Source: Pollenia angustigena (taxonomy: Eukaryota; Arthropoda; Insecta; Diptera; Polleniidae). From it: DNA of 64,000 nucleotides. The translations under genes were made by a program, and so were the position numbers. The notes beneath the pieces are model-generated. The model did no database searches and was not told the origin of the DNA. It was given only the letters and a program-made list of their open reading frames with translations. The stretch spans positions 98,940,993 through 99,004,992 of the forward strand of contig OV884059.1 of the NCBI GenBank assembly GCA_930367215.1, written 5' to 3'. Positions within the stretch are counted from its first letter, which is position 1. The number at the start of each line of letters is the position of its first letter. Positions 46,695 to 58,281 of the stretch are shown piece after piece.

Positions 46695-46959
46695 ATACAT
46701 ATACAAATTTATTTAATATATATGTATATTCAAGAATTTTAATAAAAAGTCTTCATGGCCAAAAATAAAATGTATTACATAATAAAAATTACACCGAGCC
46801 TGGAATATAGCTTACAGGTGTAAGAGAACAAAGTGTAACTGTCGTTAATGCCGAACATAATAACTTTGGTTTTAGATGGATTTATATTTAAGAAATTATT
46901 GCAAGTTCACTTATAAAACAATGGTTATTTTTCAAACAAAAATGTAGCTATGGTTTTTT

Positions 46960-47190
46960 AAAAAAGTTGAGTCTACTTCAGCAACAGTTTGTATGAAATT
47001 ATAAATGACGTTTTTAATGAGTTTTAAATGAAAATTTTAAAAATGTTTAAAAAAATAATATAATATTGTTGAAGGCAAAATTTGCAAACGGTTTCTTAAT
47101 GCAAAATGTGCGAACTCGTGAAAAAAATTGTTGCTGTGTTTTGAACAACATTGAAAATGTTGCTGCCTATTGTGAGCGAAGCTTAATATT
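46960..47190 (-). mobile_element. Family H element, partial copy
   Basis: It ends TATTGTGAGCGAAGC and matches the inverse of 13408-13640 (GTTGCT, CGAACTCGTG, AACGGTTTCTTAATGC). The other end was not found. Confidence 0.55.
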
Positions 47191-47301
47191 ACATTTTTTA
47201 CTGTTTGTTTGATATTATTTAGAATTTAAGAATAGAAACTGGGAATGATTTCCTTCCGAAGGACAATATTTAAAAAAATTGAGTAAAAATTTCGGCAGTA
47301 A

Positions 47302-47443
47302 GTGCCGGTTCACACACGTCAAGTTTGACTCCTCAAGTCCCGAGTTTTTAGGAGAGAGGGGAAAAGAAATGGCATTCTCTTTTCCCTTCTCTCCTAAAAA
47401 CTCAAGACTTGACGGCTAAAACTTGAAGAGTGTGAACCAGCAC
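47302..47443. mobile_element. Harbinger-like MITE with GTGCCGGTTCACAC ends, family K, copy 1
   Basis: GTGCCGGTTCACAC and GTGTGAACCAGCAC are inverted. Flanks are TAA and AAA, a probable 3-bp TSD with one change. It lies about 220 bp upstream of the Vps18 start codon, so it is in or near the promoter. Confidence 0.72.
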
Positions 47444-47663
47444 AAAATTCAGTTTCAAAATAACTTACAAAATACAACTATGAATGTTACGTCTTCGAAT
47501 TTTTACAACAGATGTCACTGACCAAACAATAATGACTAAACAGCTGTTCAATCTTGTCATCTCTCAATACAACAACAAAGAATGGCATACAAACATTGAC
47601 CAATTTGCTAAAAAATATTATAAAATAATCAAATTTACAGAATTTAAATAAATAAATTCGAAA

Positions 47664-50600
47664 ATGGCTTCAAATGTTGATGAACCAGAAGATAAGTACA
47701 ACTTCTATAATATTCCATTGGCAAAACCAAAATTTTTGGATCCTATTCCCGGCGATGATGCAGCAGGAACTAGTAAAAGTGACAGTGAAACGCCCATTTT
47801 CAGTAAAAGAAAAATGATTCTACGTATACCACAACAATATACCGGAGAATTTATTCATATTACAGTTTGTAAGAATTGGCTAGTATGTTTGCTGCAGGCA
47901 CCTCAACCTTCCTTGCAAGTAACATTGTTAAGATTTTTTTTGCCCAGAGCTTTGCCACCAGGAGGTAAAACTTTTTACATATGTACATATATACACAATG
48001 ATTGTTGGTATAATTTGGTATGTGTATGTTTGTTACAGAAATTCCTTTGGAAAAGTATTTGGCTGGCTACAAAATAGGAAAATTATTTTTGGATCCTACT
48101 GGCCATCATATACTCATTAGTTTAATACCCAAATCACCGGGTCTATCAGCAGATTTCTTGTATATTCATGGAAATGGTGCAAAAGTTAGGCGTATTGAAA
48201 AATTTAAAGATCATGAAATTACTGCAGTGGCTTTCAACAAGGACTTTGGCACAGAATCTTCAACCGGTCCTATATTATTGGGTACTAACAAGGGCTTGAT
48301 ATTTGAAACTGAACTTACTTTGGAGGCGGATAAACCATCATATAGAAAACAGGTAAGTTACAGAATTTTTCGATTAAGATATTGTTTGTTAAATGTGATT
48401 ATGTATAAACTTAAATACTATACCTATTATCTTTAGTACATAATTGATAAAATTTTAACAACGTGGAAATAGTAAACTTATAGTATTCTTGATGAGGTAT
48501 ATTCAGTGGGGCGGCACAATTTAAAGGTTAAAGAGTGTGAGGGCGATTTATTAATTGAATTGGTTAAGTTGGAGTTAAAAAGCATTAAGATTTTTTTTGT
48601 GTAAAAATCTTTTATTTTCATACATTTTATAGGCTATAAAATGTTATTTGACCGATCACTAAAGAATAAAGCATATTATGGAAATTTTGCAGTGATCGCG
48701 CTTGTAGCAACTTCGCTACTCTAACTTTAAATTAAGTTATTGTTTGTTTCTTTTTTTTGCATTAAAAAAAAGCTTTAATTGTTATATAAATGTATAAAGT
48801 CCTTTTTATTCACTAAATATCGTTACGAAAGAAACTTTTAAAATCGTACTTTTTCGACACCAATAGTACTAAATTATTTTTAATATATTTTTATATAAAA
48901 GAAAAAGTCCTTTGTTTCGATAAGACTTGAAACCGTTGGCACATATAGTCTATTTCGTTCCTTTGTTTTTAAAGTTTTCTTTCTACATTCGCCGAAGAGT
49001 ATGGAATGGAAAATATTTCTTTGGTTAATCTAATAAGCTTTGGAAACATTAACTGATCGAATTTATTTTCCAAAAAACGGAAATTTTTATGGTTTTTTAA
49101 GTTTTGTTAAGCATTTGTATCTGACAAAGTTCGAAACTCGTTATTATAGTATCATAATTTTCACTTTCATTTGGAGATATTTTTAATAAAAGCTGTACTA
49201 TACCGGTGGTTTTTACAGAAATCACATTTTCTGGAGTAAATTTAGCTATTTACATATTTCCTAAAACTTTGCATAATAAGAAATATGTATGCAGTATAAT
49301 ACTTACAATGTTATTTCTGAATATATAAATATCTACGATATATAAATATCGTAAAGTGGCAGATGGTTTTCTTAAAATCTTAGCTTTAATAATTCGAATT
49401 TGTCTAAAAACTCCATTTTCAAAAAATTGCTCCCCATTAGACGAAACGAAAATTTTAAGCGTTCTAAAAATCATCTTGGGATGGCATACGCAAATTTATT
49501 GTGTTACAATTTTTAATAAACACATGAGCCAAAACATTAAACAGTTGATTCGAATATCGGTTTTATTTTTATTCGAAAATAACAAATCCGAATTGTTTTG
49601 ATGACACCAAATGAAGCCAATATTGGTTTGCAAAACCGGAAATGAGCAAAACCGACTTGGATTCTATGACACCACTGATTATGTATGTTAGTGCCGGTTC
49701 ACACAGGTCAAGTTTGACTCTTCAAGTCTTGAGCTTTTAAGAGAGAGGGGTAAAGAGAATGGAAAGGGGTACATACTTGACCGTACCAGTCAGTTTTGTA
49801 TTTTTCTTTTCTTTTTTCATCCGTAATATAATAAAAAGCTACAAAGTTGAAGGAAAAGAAAACAAAAATTAATCTTGTGCATGAACGTGAACGCAAGTTC
49901 AAAAGAAAATTTAAATAAAACTGTTCAAGTAAACTTGACCTGTGTGAACCAGCACTTATTTATAATCATTTTTATTTATGTTACTTAAAGAGGCATATAA
50001 AAGTGTGCCTAGGAAGGGAGTAGGCCTAAATGCGCCACTATATATATTTTCGATATACATACTTTAAAGCTTTTGATGTGAAAATTTTTCGAAACAGGAA
50101 ATTAGTTAAAAACCAAGGCGAATTTATGTTAACGGTGGTGGCGATACTACAACAAATACAACACCAAAAACACAATATTTTATTTTATTTTTTGCTTTCG
50201 TTGGTCGATATGAAAAACAAGAATTCGGTTGGTTAAAAACTTTTATAAAACTATTTTGATTTCCATTTGTGAAAATATTAATGCAACTCTTTTTCTTTGA
50301 GGTCTATGATTTGGGACTAGGACGCCCTAAATATCCTATAACTGGGTTAGAATTTAATAAATTACCCAATACCAATCAGTATATTGTGATTATAACAGCA
50401 CCAGACTGTATATTTACATTCCAAGATGCTTTACGACCCGAAGAAAAATCTCTACAATCTATTTTTAACAACTACGTTAACGGTACACAGTCACATGGCT
50501 ATGAAGTAGCCAAAACTGATTTAAATTATTCAGTTTTAAGATTATATGCACCGACTAATGAAAAATATCCCACCAATTGGGGTTGGTTATGTGGTTCAGG

Positions 50601-53600
50601 TCTCAGACATGGACAGGTATTTAAAAACAAAAGTAGTTTTTGAAATAACTAAAAACATATTATTTTACTAAAGGTAGCACAAAGTTTTATCACAGATGAA
50701 AAATTTTTACAAGGCGATGACATAATAACTCTTGACAAAGATTTGGAGCAACGCAAGCATCTATCCTATGAAGAAAAACGTTTAAATGTTCCGAAGTCGT
50801 TTGTTTTGACACAATATCATGCTTTACTTATGTATCATGATCACATAACTGGCATTTGCCTGGTGAATCAATCGATTGTTTATGAGGAATATTTTCATGA
50901 ACAAATGGGAAAACTTTTGAACATATTGAGAGATCCATTTACAGGCAATATTTATGTATATACCGAGAAAATGATATTCAACTTTAAAATTGTTAATGAA
51001 CATCGCAATATTTGGCAAATATATTTAAATATGGGTCAGTATGAAATGGCTGAAATTCTTACCTATGACACTGACAGTCTCAATAAAGTATTGGAAACTA
51101 AAGCGACTAAACTTTTTGAAAACAAACAGTATTTAGAAGCCGCTCAAATTTATGCTGACACTAAACTAGCCTTCGAAGAAGTTTGCCTTAAGTTTATAGA
51201 TCTAGAAGATAAAAAACCCATTATTACGTATGTTAAGAAAAAACTGGACAAACTACCACCCGATGCTACTGAGCAATTGCTTGTAATTGTGGTTTGGCTA
51301 ATAGATTTATATTTAACACAAATAAACTTTCCAGGACGAAGCTTAGAGGATAGACAGGAATGGCAAAGGGAATACGATGAATTCATGCAGCATTTCCCGG
51401 TAATAAAATGTGTGAGAGCTAATCGTGCTACCATACAGCAATTAATATCCCAACATGCAGATTCTCATAACCTGGCACAATTTGCCATTGCTAACGAAGA
51501 TTACAAGGAAGTAATCGAACAACTTATAGCTGCTGAAAAATATCATGATGCCCTTAATATATTGCAAAAACAAAAGGATATTGAGTTATACTATTTATAT
51601 TGTCCCTTGCTAATCGAACACTTACCTAAAGAAACTGTAGACCTGTTGATGGCTCAAGGTCGTAAGTTTGAAATAAGTAAACTAATACCCACTTTGATTA
51701 CTATCGATACACCAGTTCATATAGCCGAAATTACAAAATATTTAGAATATGCCATTTATAATTTGGGAGAAACTAATCAAGCTATACATAACTTTCTGTT
51801 GCGTTTATATTGCGAACATCAGCCCAGCAAAGTAATGAAGTACTTGGAAAATGAAGGTCAAGATAGTACACTGGTCCACTATGATATTAATTATGCATTG
51901 AGTATATGTTTAGATTTTAAAGCACAGCCTGCTTGCGTATTTTTATATTGTTTACTGGAACTTTGGCCAACAGGAGTAGATATTGCATTGGAATTTGATT
52001 TGAATTTAGCTAAAGAGACTGCATCAAAACCAAAAGATGATGAATTAAGAAGTAAATTGTGGTTAAAAATAGGTAAGTTACATATGTGTGGAACACTTCG
52101 AATACAAAAAACATTTCGATGTCCTTCCCGGCTGTAGGAAAAATCGCCCAAAGAAAAATAACCCAAAAAATAAATGAAAAATCGCCCAAAAAAATTCCAT
52201 GTAAAATTGGGCTTGAATTCATATGAAAAGTGACCCAAAATGGTTGGGCTATTATTCGTTACTATTGGGTGATTTTTCGTTTTTAAAATATTATATGAAA
52301 AATAGCCCATTTTTTCGTGCATACTATTTGTCTAAATCATTCATTATTACTATACGACGAATTCCTAAATGTTATTTATAAAAATAACGGGACATATTGC
52401 AAAAAGGTGGGATGTCATAACGTCCAGTGTCATAGTGTCCGTGGACAAACTCGAAAGCATAGCTTACAAAAACAAAAAGCAAAAAGCAAACTTTTTTAAT
52501 GGCGATAAAAGAATAATAATAACTTACATATATTATTGTGTGACTATTATTTTTGTGGAGTACATATTTCACAATTTTTCGGTCCACATTTACTTCACTG
52601 ATAAATATATTACCACTTGAAATCACTGATGCAGCGCAGTGATGCATTTACGAACGCACCCTTTACTTAGCGAAACCGGTACTTGTTATACCATAAAGGA
52701 AAAAAATCCTTGCGCCCGCCCAAAGGCCGTCTGCGCAGAGAAGCTTTAGTTAGCGAAGCCGGTCTTTGTTATATCATAGAGGTGAAAATCCTTGCGCCCG
52801 GCCGAAGGCCGGCTATGCAGAGAAGCTTTAGTTAGCGAAGCCGGTTTTTGTTATACCATCGAGTAGAAAATCCTTGCGCCCGGCCAAAGGCCGGCTATGC
52901 CGTTACGCTTTAGTAAGCGCTGCCGGTATTTGTTACAACAAAGGGGAGAAAATCCTTGCGCCCAAAAGTGTTTTCGTTATATGTTTAATATATGCACAGA
53001 GAAAAAAAATTTAACCAAATCATTGTCACCGACAACCACATTATGGTAAAATAAGTTTCTTTAAAAATAGTTTTGTTGGTTGTGACCATAATAAAACATG
53101 TTTTTCTCTTACATTTGTAAGTTACTAAATTTATATGAATAATAAACACTGTTTTGCAAATTGGGTAATTTTTAATTTTTTTTTTTTTTTTTTTTTTGAA
53201 GAATTCGTTTTTTTTTTTTTGGGTCATTTTTCATTTTTATTTTGGGCTCTTTTTCGTTTCTTTTGGGCAAAATTTCATATATAACTTTTTGGGTTATTTT
53301 TCATGTTCTTTTGGGCGATTCTTCATTTGGGCGATTTTTCATTTTTTTTTTTTTTTTTGGTCATTTTACTTTGGGCGATATTTCCTACTTACGTCCTTCC
53401 CACTTACGAAAATTTCGTTTTAGAAATTTTGAGGGTTTCGTTATAAAAAATTTACGAGATTTATAGAAATTTTTAAAAATTTTCGATATAGAAGTTTTTC
53501 GAGATTTTCTCTATAAAAAATTTTTGACACTTCCTTTACAGAAATTTTTTAATTTTTTTTTTTAGAAAATTATAGACATTTTTCTTAACTGAGCTACCTA

Positions 53601-56600
53601 ACATGGGGACTTCACCTGACAATTTTTTGTCATACCAAACGTCAAAGTCCATATAAAAAACTTTAAAATTTTTGTCGGCGTTTTTATATGAAGTTTGACG
53701 TTTATTATAACAAAAAAATTGTTAGGTGAAGACCTATATAAATAACAGTGGAAAGCGTTTTTTGTTTGTCAAAACTTCTAATTAGCATACAGCATACAGT
53801 TTATACGAAACAAACCTATTGAATGCGAATTAAACACAGCCCGACTCGAAAATCTTATTTAACAGCCCAGCAAAAAAAGACATGCAAAAGAAGTAGTAAA
53901 TTCATGGGTTTCGCGGATAATACACTGTTTCTTTTTAGGTGAAACATGCATGATTTTAACATCAGCGTGTCGTTGGCGAGCATGGGTTCACACATCACAT
54001 TTAGGTAAACGGCTCGTCATTAAAAATATTGCTTAGCACCAATGAAAGTTTAAAATATTAACTGAATTGAGTGTGAATTTTAATGCGTATTTTCATTGGT
54101 GCTCGATATTAATTTTTTTATTCATTATGGGAATGTATTATAAATTACATTTTTCCTTTTGTTTTCCCTATGTAGTAGTAAGATTTTGACAACGGCGGGT
54201 AAATTTCACATAAACAAAATGCCTGTAGTTTTTATACCCACACCACAATAGTGGAGAGAGTATTATGCATTTGTGCTGATGTGTGTAACGCCTTAAAATA
54301 GTGGTCCTAGACCCACCTTAAAGTATACCGATCTACTCAGAATCAATTTCTGAGTCGAACTAACGATGTCCGTCCGGCTGGCTGGCTGGCTGTCCATGTA
54401 ACATTGTGCGCAAAGTACAGGTCGCAATTTTGGAGATAATTTGATAAAATTTGGGTCATAGGTTCTTATTGGACAAGGACCAAGCCTATTGAAAATGGGC
54501 CGAATCGTAGGACCACGAGGGAAGATAGGGGGAAATTTCTTCCTCTCAGAAACTATCAAACCGATTTTAATGAAATTTAAAACAGAGATAGAACCATATC
54601 TTTATGGACACAAAATGTATAAATTTTTAAAAAAAAATCAGACCACGAGGGGAGAAAGGGGCAATTTCTGCCTCTCAAGCCGATTTTAAACAAATTTAAA
54701 ACATAGATAGATCCATATCTATAGGGACACATTAGCTATACAGTTTTTAAAAAATAGGACCACAAGGGAAGGCAGGGGTCAATTTCTGCCTCTCACAAAC
54801 TTTCAAACCGATTTTCATGAAGTTTTTAAAAATAGATAAACCCATATTCACATAAGCATGATGTGTGTTTAAATACTGTGGTGTAGGGTATCATATGGTC
54901 GGGCTTGAACGACTATACTTTCTTACTTGTTTGTATTGCTGTATTGTTGTAGAAGTAAGCAGACCTACTGGATAGGCCTTGATATACGCGATATAACAAA
55001 TTTAAATACATATTAAAATTAAATGTATTTACATATGTACATATATGTATGTATTATCAAAAAGTAATTTCAATTTTTGGGAATACAAAATTTTTAATTT
55101 CAAAAGATTTTATTATTCGTGCTTAATTTTTTTCATTTTGTTTTTCTTAACCTACTTACAACTACAATTAATGTTGAGAGAATTTCAACTAATTGTAGTG
55201 GGGAAATGTAAGATGAGATGAACCCACTGTTGTTTATTGTTGATGTGTTTTGTTTAAACTTTGATATTGTTACAAGTAGAACTGTTGTATAATTCTTATA
55301 CGTTTAACAGTTTTATTTGGTTTAATATCTTTAGTTTGTCTAAAACCTTTATGGATGAAGTTTCCTGATGATCTGGCCTAAGCAACCAGTGAAATGCATA
55401 GGAATAGCTTATCCCATCAACAATAAATTTCAAGTGTTTTTATCAATAATAAAAACTGGGAATTAAGCACGAATAATAAAATCTTTTGAAATTAAAAATT
55501 TTGTATTCCCAAAAATTGAAATTACTTTTTGATAATAAACAGGCAGTGCACGGCCTAAAAAACACTTAAATGACAACATCTTTTGTAAGTTGTTGTTTTT
55601 TTCATTTTGTTTTTCTTAACCTACTTACAACTACAATTAATGTTGAGAGAATTTCAACTAATTGTAGTGGGGAAATGTAAGATGAGATGAACCCACTGTT
55701 GTTTATTGTTGATGTGTTTTGTTTAAACTTTGATATTGTTACAAGTAGAACTGTTGTATAATTCTTATACGTTTAACAGTTTTATTTGGTTTAATATCTT
55801 TAGTTTGTCTAAAACCTTTATGGATGAAGTTTCCTGATGATCTGGCCTAAGCAACCAGTGAAATGCATAGGAATAGCTTATCCCATCAACAATAAATTTC
55901 AAGTGTTTTTATCAATAATAAAAACTGGGAATTAAGCACGAATAATAAAAAATTTTTTATATGTATGTATATTAAAAAAATTTAACTCAATCATTAAAGT
56001 TAATTGTATATAATATTCGTCCCCTTTCAATCCTAAAAGAGTACCTAATTATAGTGAAAAACTGTAATTCCTACATATGAGTTGAATGGGTGCAATGCAG
56101 GTAATTTTTCATGGGTTCACTTATTTAAAATTTACTCGAATTTTGGAAGGCATTTTTAATTCATTCAAGTAGTTAAGTGCTAAAGAAGTCATGAAAATAT
56201 CCCTTCTTCTTGAACAACTTCCAAAGTTTTTTGCTGGGAGATGGCTATGGCGGTTTGTTTTATTGAAAATGTATTTGAAATAGAAATTTCAGGTTTTAAA
56301 AAACGCTTGCAGATCTTGCTTGGGTAGCTCAGTAAGACGTTTTTTAAAGAAAATTGTTTACATATTCACCCCTATTCTGCATTTCGATTACGTCTCCGCA
56401 TTCAGTTCCGTTACAATCGAAAATTGGTATTCTGCAGAAAAACGGAATCGAAAGAACAAGAAGAAGACAACAATGTTTACAAAATCAATTGTATCAATGT
56501 GGAATGTGGAAATGAAACAGCAGAATAAGCAAGTCTGTTATCATTTTCATAAACAAATGCCAAATTTAATAAAACCAGTTCTGTGTAAAGTAAATTGTTT

Positions 56601-58269
56601 ATAATTTTAATAAAAGAAAAATATTGAAATAAAAAAAGAAAAAGGTAAAAATAAGTTTTGCATAAATATATAAGTGTGTTTAATCTAGTGAAGCTGAAAT
56701 TAACTAAAAGAAGTAGAAAATAAAAGTGCTGTGGTTAAATATGTAAAGACAAAATGTTAATAAAAACTGTTTGTAAAGAAATACTTTTGTGAGTTGCAGT
56801 TTTATTTAAAATTTAAGGACTAATGGAGTCTATTGCAGCTGCATGCAATAGAACTTTTTGTTGGAGGCCCTAATGCATTAAGGACTTCTGTAACTTCCTC
56901 CCAGAATGCTGCTACTTCTTCCTTTGAACGCTGGTTATACCCACAAGCAATGTCAGCTTTAGCCGTCATTAAATTTGCCAGTTTTTCGTATTGCTCCGGT
57001 GTTGTTGTTTTTGACCTGCATACATATGTACATAACAAAACACTCATATTCCAGTACAAAAAATAACAATTTAAAAAAAAAAATTATAATAATAATTTGT
57101 ATTTAAATCGTTTTTGAATTTTTTAATTTTGTACTTACATTTTTTCACTTTTTTACTTAAAAAAACAAAAATAGAAAAAACCTCCGTTAACAAAAAAAAA
57201 ACAACTGAGAGAAACGGAGCTCCGATCGTAATGCAGAATACATACAATCGAAAGAAACTAAGCGGAATCGAAACGCAGAATACCAAAATTGCCAGACGGA
57301 GAAAATTTCGATTCGAATCGAAACGCAGAATAGGGGTGATTACTTATAGAAAAATTTGGACATCTTCTAATAGTAAATTTCAAGATTTTTGTTATAAAAA
57401 TTTTTGAGATTTTCGCTAAAGAAAATTTTTGAGTTTTTTGTTATAAAAGTTTTTTGAGAATTACATGAAAGAAAATTTTTCAGATTATCGGTATAGATTT
57501 TCCTTATAAAAAATTCTATAAATTTCGATATTCTTATATGTATTATAAGTAGATTTATTGTTTTCGTATTTTTAGCTTACCATGAAATTATGGGTAAAAA
57601 TGACGTGAAAAAAGCTTTGGATCTTTTAAAAGAATGCGATCTTCTCAAAATAGAAGATCTGTTACCTTTCTTCTCGGATTTTGAGAGAATTGATGATTTC
57701 AAAGAGCCCATTTGTAAATCATTAAAGGTATACATACTTTTAACTTTTTTTTTAATTTTCATAATAAACAAATATTTTTTTTTTTTTTTTTTTTTATTTT
57801 AAAGGAGTATAACCAAAAAATCCAAGAACTCCAAAACGACATGGAAGAATGTTCCAAACAAGCTGACAGAGTACGAAGTGATTTACAAAATATACGTGAA
57901 CGTTGTGTACGCATCGATGCAAATGATGTGTGCAATAATTGTGATACATTTTTGCTGGTCAAACCATTTTTTATATTCGGTTGCAGTCATAAATTCCATG
58001 CAGATTGTTTGGAAAAATTAGTAGTTCCCTTGCTAAGTTCTGAAAAAAGTCGAAAATTAACTATGTTAAAGCAACAACTGGAAACAATGTTAACACAATC
58101 AGCAGCCATGGGTGAAAATACAAGAACTTATCAGGAGAAACGTGAACAATTGAAACAAGAAATTGAAGAAATTATTGCTTCAGATTGTGTTTATTGTGGT
58201 TTAATGATTGAGACTATAGACCAACCATTTGTGGAAGATTGGGATCAAATTAATGTTGATTGGGAGTAA
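47664..58269 (+). CDS. dor: Vacuolar protein sorting 18 / deep orange (Vps18), six exons, complete
   Basis: Exons, joined in phase: 47664-47964, 48039-48352, 50302-50616, 50674-52072, 57576-57727 and 57805-58269 (stop TAA 58267-58269). They give 981 residues, close to other Vps18 proteins. All introns are GT-AG, of about 74, 1949, 57, 5503 and 77 bp. The start is preceded by an in-frame TAA at 47649. Residues 1 to about 310 form the N-terminal propeller region; the Pep3/Vps18/deep-orange region begins near residue 311. Clathrin-heavy-chain-type helical repeats lie around 645-776, a short coiled coil around 828-865, and a C-terminal RING-H2 at the end (C870, C873, C887, H889, H892, C895, then C955 and C958 after a long insert). 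Vps18 is a core subunit of HOPS and CORVET, which tether endosomes, lysosomes and autophagosomes before fusion; the fly gene is deep orange. I see no frameshift or stop. The gene is intact although two introns are filled with transposons. Confidence 0.96.
48353..50301 (+). other. Intron 2 of the Vps18 gene
   Basis: The 1.9-kb intron has donor GTAAGT and an acceptor ending TTTGAG. The only feature I recognise in it is the Harbinger-like element at 49691-49955. The rest is AT-rich, and its open frames are short and unconvincing. Confidence 0.8.
49691..49955. mobile_element. Harbinger-like MITE, family K, copy 2 (intron 2)
   Basis: GTGCCGGTTCACACAGGTCA pairs with TGACCTGTGTGAACCAGCAC. TTA on both sides (49688-49690, 49956-49958) is a perfect 3-bp TSD. 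Confidence 0.82.
52130..53392. mobile_element. Foldback-like element with repeated TGGGCGATTTTTCAT arms
   Basis: The left arm GTAGGAAAAATCGCCCAAAG repeats AATCGCCCAAA/AATAACCCAAA; the right arm carries the inverse, ending TTTGGGCGATATTTCCTAC. GTCCTTCCC is found at 52121-52129 and 53393-53401, a 9-bp direct repeat. Internally repetitive arms with a 9-bp TSD recall Foldback elements, but superfamily assignment is inference. It holds the 82-bp tandem array. Confidence 0.65.
52650..52978. repeat. 82-bp GC-rich tandem array, four units
   Basis: The box GCCGGTxxTTGTTAxA recurs at 52676, 52759, 52841 and 52923, 82-83 bp apart, and AATCCTTGCGCCC follows each. Units contain the inverted pair CCGGCC/GGCCGG and AGCTTTAGTTAGCG. 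GC content is far above the surroundings. Confidence 0.85.
53402..53585. repeat. Degenerate AT-rich minisatellite, left part
   Basis: Units of roughly 30 bp around TATAAAAAATTTTTGAGATTTTCG repeat. The same repeat continues at 57345-57535, so the material between is inserted. Confidence 0.6.
53609..53735. mobile_element. 125-bp foldback MITE
   Basis: CTTCACCTGACAATTTTTTG pairs with CAAAAAAATTGTTAGGTGAAG; ACGTCAAAG and TTTGACGTT extend the arms. Confidence 0.7.
54237..54930 (+). repeat. Family R dispersed repeat, longest copy
   Basis: Starts CACACCACAATAGTGGAGAG, continues GTGCTGATGTGTGTAACGCC, CTGAGTCGAACTAACGATGTCC, TTGTGCGCAAAGTACAGG, then three similar blocks (GACCACGAGGG ... TTTCTGCCTCTC) about 120 bp apart, and ends GACTATACTTTCTTACTTG. 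A common calyptrate repeat in my recollection; the mobilising element is not visible. Confidence 0.75.
55360..55405 (+). ncRNA. Hammerhead-ribozyme-like motif, copy 1
   Basis: GTTTC (stem I), CTGATGA (55365-55371), stem II TCTGG...CCAGT, GAAA (55391-55394), a self-complementary ATGCAT stem III, then A (55400, the predicted cleavage residue) and GGAAT pairing with GTTTC through one G-C, two A-U and two G-U pairs. All core positions fit the type I hammerhead consensus; a U-U mismatch lies at the base of stem II. Confidence 0.5.
55829..55874 (+). ncRNA. Hammerhead-ribozyme-like motif, copy 2
   Basis: Identical to the motif at 55360-55405 and exactly 469 bp downstream. Tandem copies are the arrangement in which short-stem-III hammerheads are thought to act as dimers. 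Confidence 0.5.
56367..57338. mobile_element. PIF/Harbinger element in intron 4 carrying a Myb/SANT-like gene
   Basis: CACCCCTATTCTGCATTTCG and the near-exact inverse are the ends; ATT is duplicated (56364-56366, 57339-57341). Inner TTTCGATT/AATCGAAA words repeat. Only the Myb/SANT-like remnant is coding; no transposase. Confidence 0.83.
56820..57059 (-). pseudogene. Myb/SANT-like DNA-binding domain of a Harbinger element
   Basis: Reads SKTTTPEQYEKLANLM, IACGYNQRSKEEVAAFWEEV and LNALGPPTKS, the Myb/SANT-like domain of the accessory Harbinger protein, then stops at ACSCNRLH. The N-terminal lead-in is probably intronic. About 60 codons of the domain are undamaged. Confidence 0.8.
57345..57535. 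repeat. Degenerate AT-rich minisatellite, right part
   Basis: AAATTTCAAGATTTTTGTTATAAAAATTTTTGAGATTTTCGC-type units of about 30 bp, continuous in pattern with 53402-53585. It ends about 40 bp before the exon 5 acceptor. Confidence 0.6.
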
Positions 58270-58281
58270 AATTTAGAGATA

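Larger units (their letters stand above)
55053..55950 (+). mobile_element. Paired 350-bp direct repeats, probable Penelope-like element termini
   Basis: 55131-55481 and 55600-55950 are nearly identical and 469 bp apart. The first unit is also flanked by inverted arms of about 75 bp (55053-55127 and 55460-55537; ATTATCAAAAAGTAATTTC). Each unit carries a hammerhead-like core and a hairpin ACTACAATTA...TAATTGTAGT. Direct and inverted terminal repeats with hammerheads are features of Penelope-like retroelements, but no RT or GIY-YIG coding sequence is present. Confidence 0.5.
53588..56330. mobile_element. 2.7-kb block bounded by ACTGAGCTACC inverted ends
   Basis: TTAACTGAGCTACCTAAC at 53588 and the inverse GGGTAGCTCAGTAAG near 56315 bound a stretch that splits the minisatellite. 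Inside are a 125-bp foldback MITE, a family R repeat and the paired 350-bp repeats. Similar ends occur near 30750. The element type is unknown. Confidence 0.45.
52073..57575 (+). other. Intron 4 of the Vps18 gene, made almost wholly of repeats
   Basis: The 5.5-kb intron has donor GTAAGT and acceptor TTTTTAG. In order it contains a foldback element (52130-53392, holding an 82-bp tandem array), a degenerate minisatellite (about 53402-53585), a 2.7-kb block of nested repeats with two hammerhead-like motifs (about 53588-56330), a Harbinger element (56367-57338) and the minisatellite again (about 57345-57535). The exons on either side are intact and in phase. Confidence 0.85.

Noticed and set aside
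48020..48038. Earlier start of Vps18 exon 2 as an open frame through the intron
   Set aside because: The frame runs into intron 1; the AG at 48037-48038 restores the conserved reading E-I-P-L-E-K in phase.
51150..52322. Long open frames antisense to Vps18 exon 4
   Set aside because: They are shadows of the coding strand; the sense frame is the conserved protein.
52650..52978. Regularly spaced repeats considered as a CRISPR array
   Set aside because: The whole 82-bp unit repeats without unique spacers, and the host is an insect.
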